Shown here: piece after piece, positions 60,323 to 64,000 of the stretch
How the letters are laid out: each line of letters starts with the position of its first letter
Numbering within the stretch: the first letter of the stretch is position 1
Program-made: the position numbers and the translations under genes
Notes under the pieces: model-generated
What the model saw: only the letters and a program-made list of their open reading frames with translations
Told to the model about the DNA's origin: nothing
Databases searched by the model: none
NCBI RefSeq assembly: GCF_014851395.1
Contig: NW_024041039.1
Location: 3,530,887-3,594,886, forward strand
Length of the DNA stretch: 64,000 nt
Direction: 5' to 3'
Origin: Micropterus salmoides
Taxonomy: Eukaryota; Chordata; Actinopteri; Centrarchiformes; Centrarchidae

Positions 60323-63300
60323 TCAGAACTCCATCAGATGCGTGTAGGGTCCGTTGGTGTCGAGCTTCAGGACTTGTCTGTTTCCGTACGTCCCGTGTTT
60401 CACCGTCACTTCGGCCGAAGCAGCCGTCAGCTCCTTCTCACACAGGGAAACGAAGGCGCCGTAGAGCCGCAGCCCGTCCTCCTTGCCGATGTTGTTGTGG
60501 TACTGCATGGCCCTGCCTTTGGCCTTCCCGCCCAGCGTGGCCTGAGGGACGATCAGCAGGCTGCCGGGAAGCTCCAACACCGAAACCATCTTCCCCGAGT
60601 CGGACTCAGAGAGCCGCAGATTCAACAGTGTGGACACTGGACGGGAGAGAGGGGACGACACAGTGTTTACATCTCGAGGGGAGGCTTTTCAGGTCCAGGT
60701 TGCTTTATTTGTACCCATAGGTACATTTATTTTGCAGCGGGTGAGTCAGTAGATAAACTGTTCTCACTCCCAGTTTGTAACGCACTGGGGGAAGCCCTTG
60801 TAGTATCCAATATTTATGCATTTGACTCATAACAGTTCAAAATAGCACTGTAGCAGCAGGACAGAGGGTCAGTGACCTCCTAAGGGGAGAGCAGTGATTG
60901 GTGGTTATGTACGGACTGAACCCTTCTATAGAATTTGACCTCTAACCCCTTGTTTTGTTACCTCAGAATAGTACTGTACCCTTCTATATTTTATTTTACA
61001 GACTCAAACCCTTCTATGGTACCGAACAGATACCTAAACATATCCTATATAAGCTATGTTTGATGTACAGAAAGACAGAGTGGCCATCGGGCTGGGTCTC
61101 TCTCCAAGCTGCTGCAGAGCTTGTAATTGATGCTGAACTCCTTGATTTCATAAACATTTATGATCAAGAACAGTGTCAAGCGGGTTTCTTCTCAACACGT
61201 CGTCGCAGCATTATTGTTCGGACACCACACCCTTTAACGCCATTTATGAACGTTAAAGGTAGGTGTGGGATATTAAACAGCAAAGTCTGAGTAAGGAGGT
61301 GGTTTGACGTTTGGCCAGAAACAAAAAACTATTTTGACAAAAAGTCAACAATGAATGTTTTTATTTAAGTTACATAGGTTACGTAAGTTGTGTAATTTAC
61401 GTATTTATTTTAAACCAAAATCTTTTCCTAAACCTAACCCAGAAGGTTTGGTGTCAAAACCTAACCAAATAGCGACGTTTCACAACGTTGACAAGTACTT
61501 TTATTTTGAAAATGTAACCAGGCGTTGCCTATTTCTTGTCGCTAACTTGACCGCGCTGGCCTAAATGTTAAAAAACAACGCTAAAGGGTGTTAAAAAGTG
61601 ACGCCAAGGGGTTTTGACCAAGCGTCCATCTGTGACGTGTTGTAGATAAACATAATAAAAATAAATAAAAGCACTCAAGACTCCAATCATCACTAAATAA
61701 ATAAACGTTGCATCTGTATCATCTGTGCATCTTGTTCTTCTGAGTGATGGCTGCTGGAACAAAAGCTGTTTTTATACAGTTTTGTTCTGCACTCTGCAAC
61801 TATAAACCTTCGTCTAGAAGGGAGAAGCTGAAATTCACTGCAAAGGGGTTTGAGTCGTCATTTAAAACTCGAGCCAGTTATCCGTTGTTAACTCTCTGGT
61901 GCACAGGGGCTCACCAATCAGCCCACTAGACCATTTAACCATTTGGCTCAGAGAGTTTCTGTTCTTTAAGGGCAAGTTTCCAAACCATGATACCAAGGAA
62001 AAAGACATTATCGGTTCAATAAAAGGACGGTAAAAGATGTTCATCAGGCTTTTGTGACAGGGAAACAAGACTGTTTCCTCAAACAAAAGAAACACTGATG
62101 CCCCTTCTTTCACACGGCTTCACCATTTTCCTCAAAGTTCAGTTTGAGTCGATTTTCATCCCCAGATATTAGTTAAACTGATTCCACTGTCTGACCCGTA
62201 ATGGAAGTTAGTTTTTGTGGGCATGTGTTCTAAAATCAAAGATCATGTCTTGTGTCTTTAAAGGCGTGGATGGCCGGGTCATGGCTGCAGCAGACTGACA
62301 ATAACAGAGTTATCCCCAGACTTTAAGATCCGATTTTCACAACTCTTCCTACACATATTTGTGTTGAGGATAAATATGTAGGTCAAAAATGTCACTGACC
62401 CATTTTGGGGAGGATGTCGTCTGTGGCTCCTTTAAAGAAACAGATGTAGATCACCATTCCTCTGTCGATCTGCAAGCAGCAAAACAAGTCATCAGTGATG
62501 TGGACAAATAAGCAGCCGTAAATTACAAGTTCGGTGTAGGAGCTGCCCTGTGGTCTCATACTTTCATATCTCTTACTATTGTTATGCCGATGACACACAA
62601 GTGTGTCTCTCTTTTAAATCATCATACATATGCAGGTCATCTCAATTCATTCAATTCAAAAGCCTTCCGTCAATCTTACATTTGAAAACGAAGATCTCTG
62701 ATCGTCTGATGCCTGAGCAAGGCAAGTTTATTTGTATAGCACAATTTAACAACAAGGTAATTCAAAGTGCTTAACATAAAACAAAAAAGCAACAGGGAAA
62801 TATGTAAAAGTTTAAAAGCAACATAAAATAATACAAAAGTTACAGTGTTACAATCAGGGTTAAAAGAGTTAAATGGAAAATAATAAAAAGCTAAAAACAA
62901 AGAAAAAGAAAACAGGACAGTAAAAGTTACAGTGCAGTGTAAGTTATCAATATTTAATTAAAAGCAATGGTAAAAAGAAAAGTCTTCAGTCTTAATTTAA
63001 AAGAACTGAAAGTTGACATAAATAATAAATATAGAATAAACAGATGCAAAGTTATTCCAGTTCAGCATTTTATTTTAGTTAATGTGAGTTCTCAGAATTA
63101 GTTTTCCATGTAATGTGTCCTTTTTTACTCGTTTTATTTTACTTTTATAACTTTGATTGCAGTGAACAGCACTGTAGTGCATTAACAGTAAATAATCATG
63201 AAACCACAACGTGTTCTCACCTGGACAAACTCAGCCTCTGAGTGTTCATCTGCGGGTTTCACCTGCAGCCTGGCGCTCAGACACTGCTGCAGCACCGCCC

Positions 63301-63331
63301 GGGCCGCGGGAGCGCTGCCTTTCTCCGTCAT
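60323..63331 (-). CDS. dtd2: D-aminoacyl-tRNA deacylase 2 (animal tRNA deacylase, ATD)
   Basis: Cytosolic proofreading enzyme of the DTD fold. The animal protein (ATD) has been reported to remove mischarged L-Ala from tRNA-Thr. Three exons, 63221-63331, 62400-62469 and 60323-60636, sum to 495 nt, giving 164 residues (human about 168). Family hallmarks are 'ARAVLQQCLSARLQVKPA', 'GMVIYICFFKGATDD', 'VSVLELPGSLLIVPQATLGG' (residues 78-97), 'HGTYGNRQVLKLDTNGP' and the end THLMEF. The PQATL and NGPYT motifs line the active site and are intact here, unlike the relative at 39832-43257. Splice sites are CAG|GTGAGA, G|GTCAGT and two CAG acceptors. Antisense open frames over exon 3 are shadows. It lies about 3 kb upstream of the chimeric gene, on the same strand. 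Confidence 0.96.
62550..62640 (+). repeat. LINE palm-domain fragment, dtd2 intron 1
   Basis: 'ctattgttatgccgatgaca' encodes YADD in an L2-type context, isolated and truncated on both sides. Confidence 0.65.
62725..62990. repeat. retroelement tail-like repeat, dtd2 intron 1
   Basis: 'ggcaagtttatttgtatagc' and 'aattcaaagtgcttaacata' are the common fish retroelement tail, also seen in related form at 50443-50720 and 63653-63960. Confidence 0.6.
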
Positions 63332-63560
63332 CACAGCTCGGGGTTAATCCTTGTTTTATTTCCCCTCTGCTGCCTCCCTGGCTTCAACTCGGCCCGCTTT
63401 ATAAACGGCGCCGCAGAAGAAACGTCCAGCAGACACAATTTGTAAAGTTTCACATCAACGAACGGGATGAAAGCGATGCATAAACTGACAGAAGTGTGCA
63501 ATGAATGGCGAAGAAGGATCATAAGAAACTCATGCAACACACTTCCGTGTTAAAGTCAAG
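63332..63560 (-). promoter_or_regulatory. dtd2 5' UTR and likely promoter
   Basis: Upstream of the dtd2 ATG with CpG-containing sequence ('cggcgccgcagaagaaacg') and 'acacttccgtgtt', an ETS-like site. Assigned by position. Confidence 0.4.
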
Positions 63561-63652
63561 TAAAGCTGCACAAAGGAGCTCGAGGCTGCGCAATATTTTT
63601 GCAGTTTTTTCTCAGGATGGTTGTAAGAAACCAAAATACAAACAATAAACAT

Positions 63653-63960
63653 TTCAAGTCAAGTCAGGTTTATTTAAAGTGTAAAATCACCAACGACATG
63701 GTCCCAGTACGCAAAATACAGAGACACGAAAAAGGCACATGATAAAATACAAAAAAAAATACAAAAAAATCCATAATGATGAAACAACAAGATAATAAAT
63801 AATTATAAAATGTAGAAGAAATAATAAAATAGATCCTAGCCCTAAGCCTTCATCATATCATTAACTAAAAGCTTTATTAAAAAGATAAGTTTTAAGCCTA
63901 CATATACAGAACACAAAAAGGAAACAACATGAAAGCTGGAGCCCGTTTTAAAAGGTAAAT
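63653..63960. repeat. retroelement-like repeat at right edge
   Basis: 'caagtcaagtcaggtttatt' then 'aaagtgtaaaatcacc', related to the tail at 62725, followed by A-rich sequence. No gene visible to the window end. Confidence 0.5.
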
Positions 63961-64000
63961 ATACAAGAGAATGATAATATTTAAAAACAAAATAAAGCAG

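Noticed and set aside
60338..60832. 164-codon plus-strand frame
   Set aside because: Antisense of dtd2 exon 3, which is clearly coding on the minus strand.
1..64000. Prokaryotic-type systems (operons, CRISPR, prophage)
   Set aside because: Introns, SINEs, LINEs and vertebrate genes show a eukaryotic chromosome; no spaced direct-repeat array of CRISPR type was seen.

Overview
The window reads as a teleost fish nuclear genome segment. It is AT-rich non-coding DNA with introns, GT-AG splice sites, CpG-rich 5' exons, Tc1-like DNA transposons, L2-type LINE fragments, tRNA-derived-type SINEs and many hAT-, piggyBac- and Harbinger-type MITEs. All gene models were built by hand from open frames, splice consensus, phase bookkeeping and remembered protein families; no search was run.

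Layout, left to right. Positions 1-4000 hold repeats and a nearly intact Tc1 element sitting inside a SINE. A GC-rich patch at 4140-4340 may be the promoter and first coding exon of a minus-strand gene that leaves the window. At 6967-15537 (-) is snapc1 (SNAP43), ten exons, with a second, decayed Tc1 in intron 3. At 16200-17800 is a truncated LINE. At 20404-23059 (+) is yipf6, two exons, with about 490 bp of its upstream DNA repeated in its only intron. At 27176-33648 (+) is a four-exon F-box protein with leucine-rich C-terminal segments that I do not recognise by name. At 39832-57292 (-) is an 18-exon chimeric gene. At 60323-63331 (-) is dtd2 (the animal tRNA deacylase ATD), three exons.

The most striking item is the chimeric gene. 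Eighteen exons stay in phase across 3198 nt (1065 residues plus stop). They encode an integrase-type H2C2 zinc finger and a THAP domain, the same pair again, a third H2C2 finger, an acidic then a Pro/basic-rich linker, and finally a complete but degenerate copy of the neighbouring dtd2 protein. The dtd2-like part keeps dtd2's exon structure (including a 70-nt middle exon in the same phase) but has lost the conserved active-site motifs. The proposed history is a tandem duplication of dtd2 followed by capture of the copy as the 3' exons of a domesticated H2C2/THAP gene. The last point needing transcript evidence is the exon 15-16 junction: an in-frame TAG overlaps the exon 15 donor, so unspliced transcripts would end exactly before the dtd2-like domain.

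The identified host genes have unrelated jobs: snRNA transcription, Golgi membrane traffic, presumed ubiquitin ligase substrate choice, and tRNA proofreading. They look like ordinary neighbours, not a pathway.
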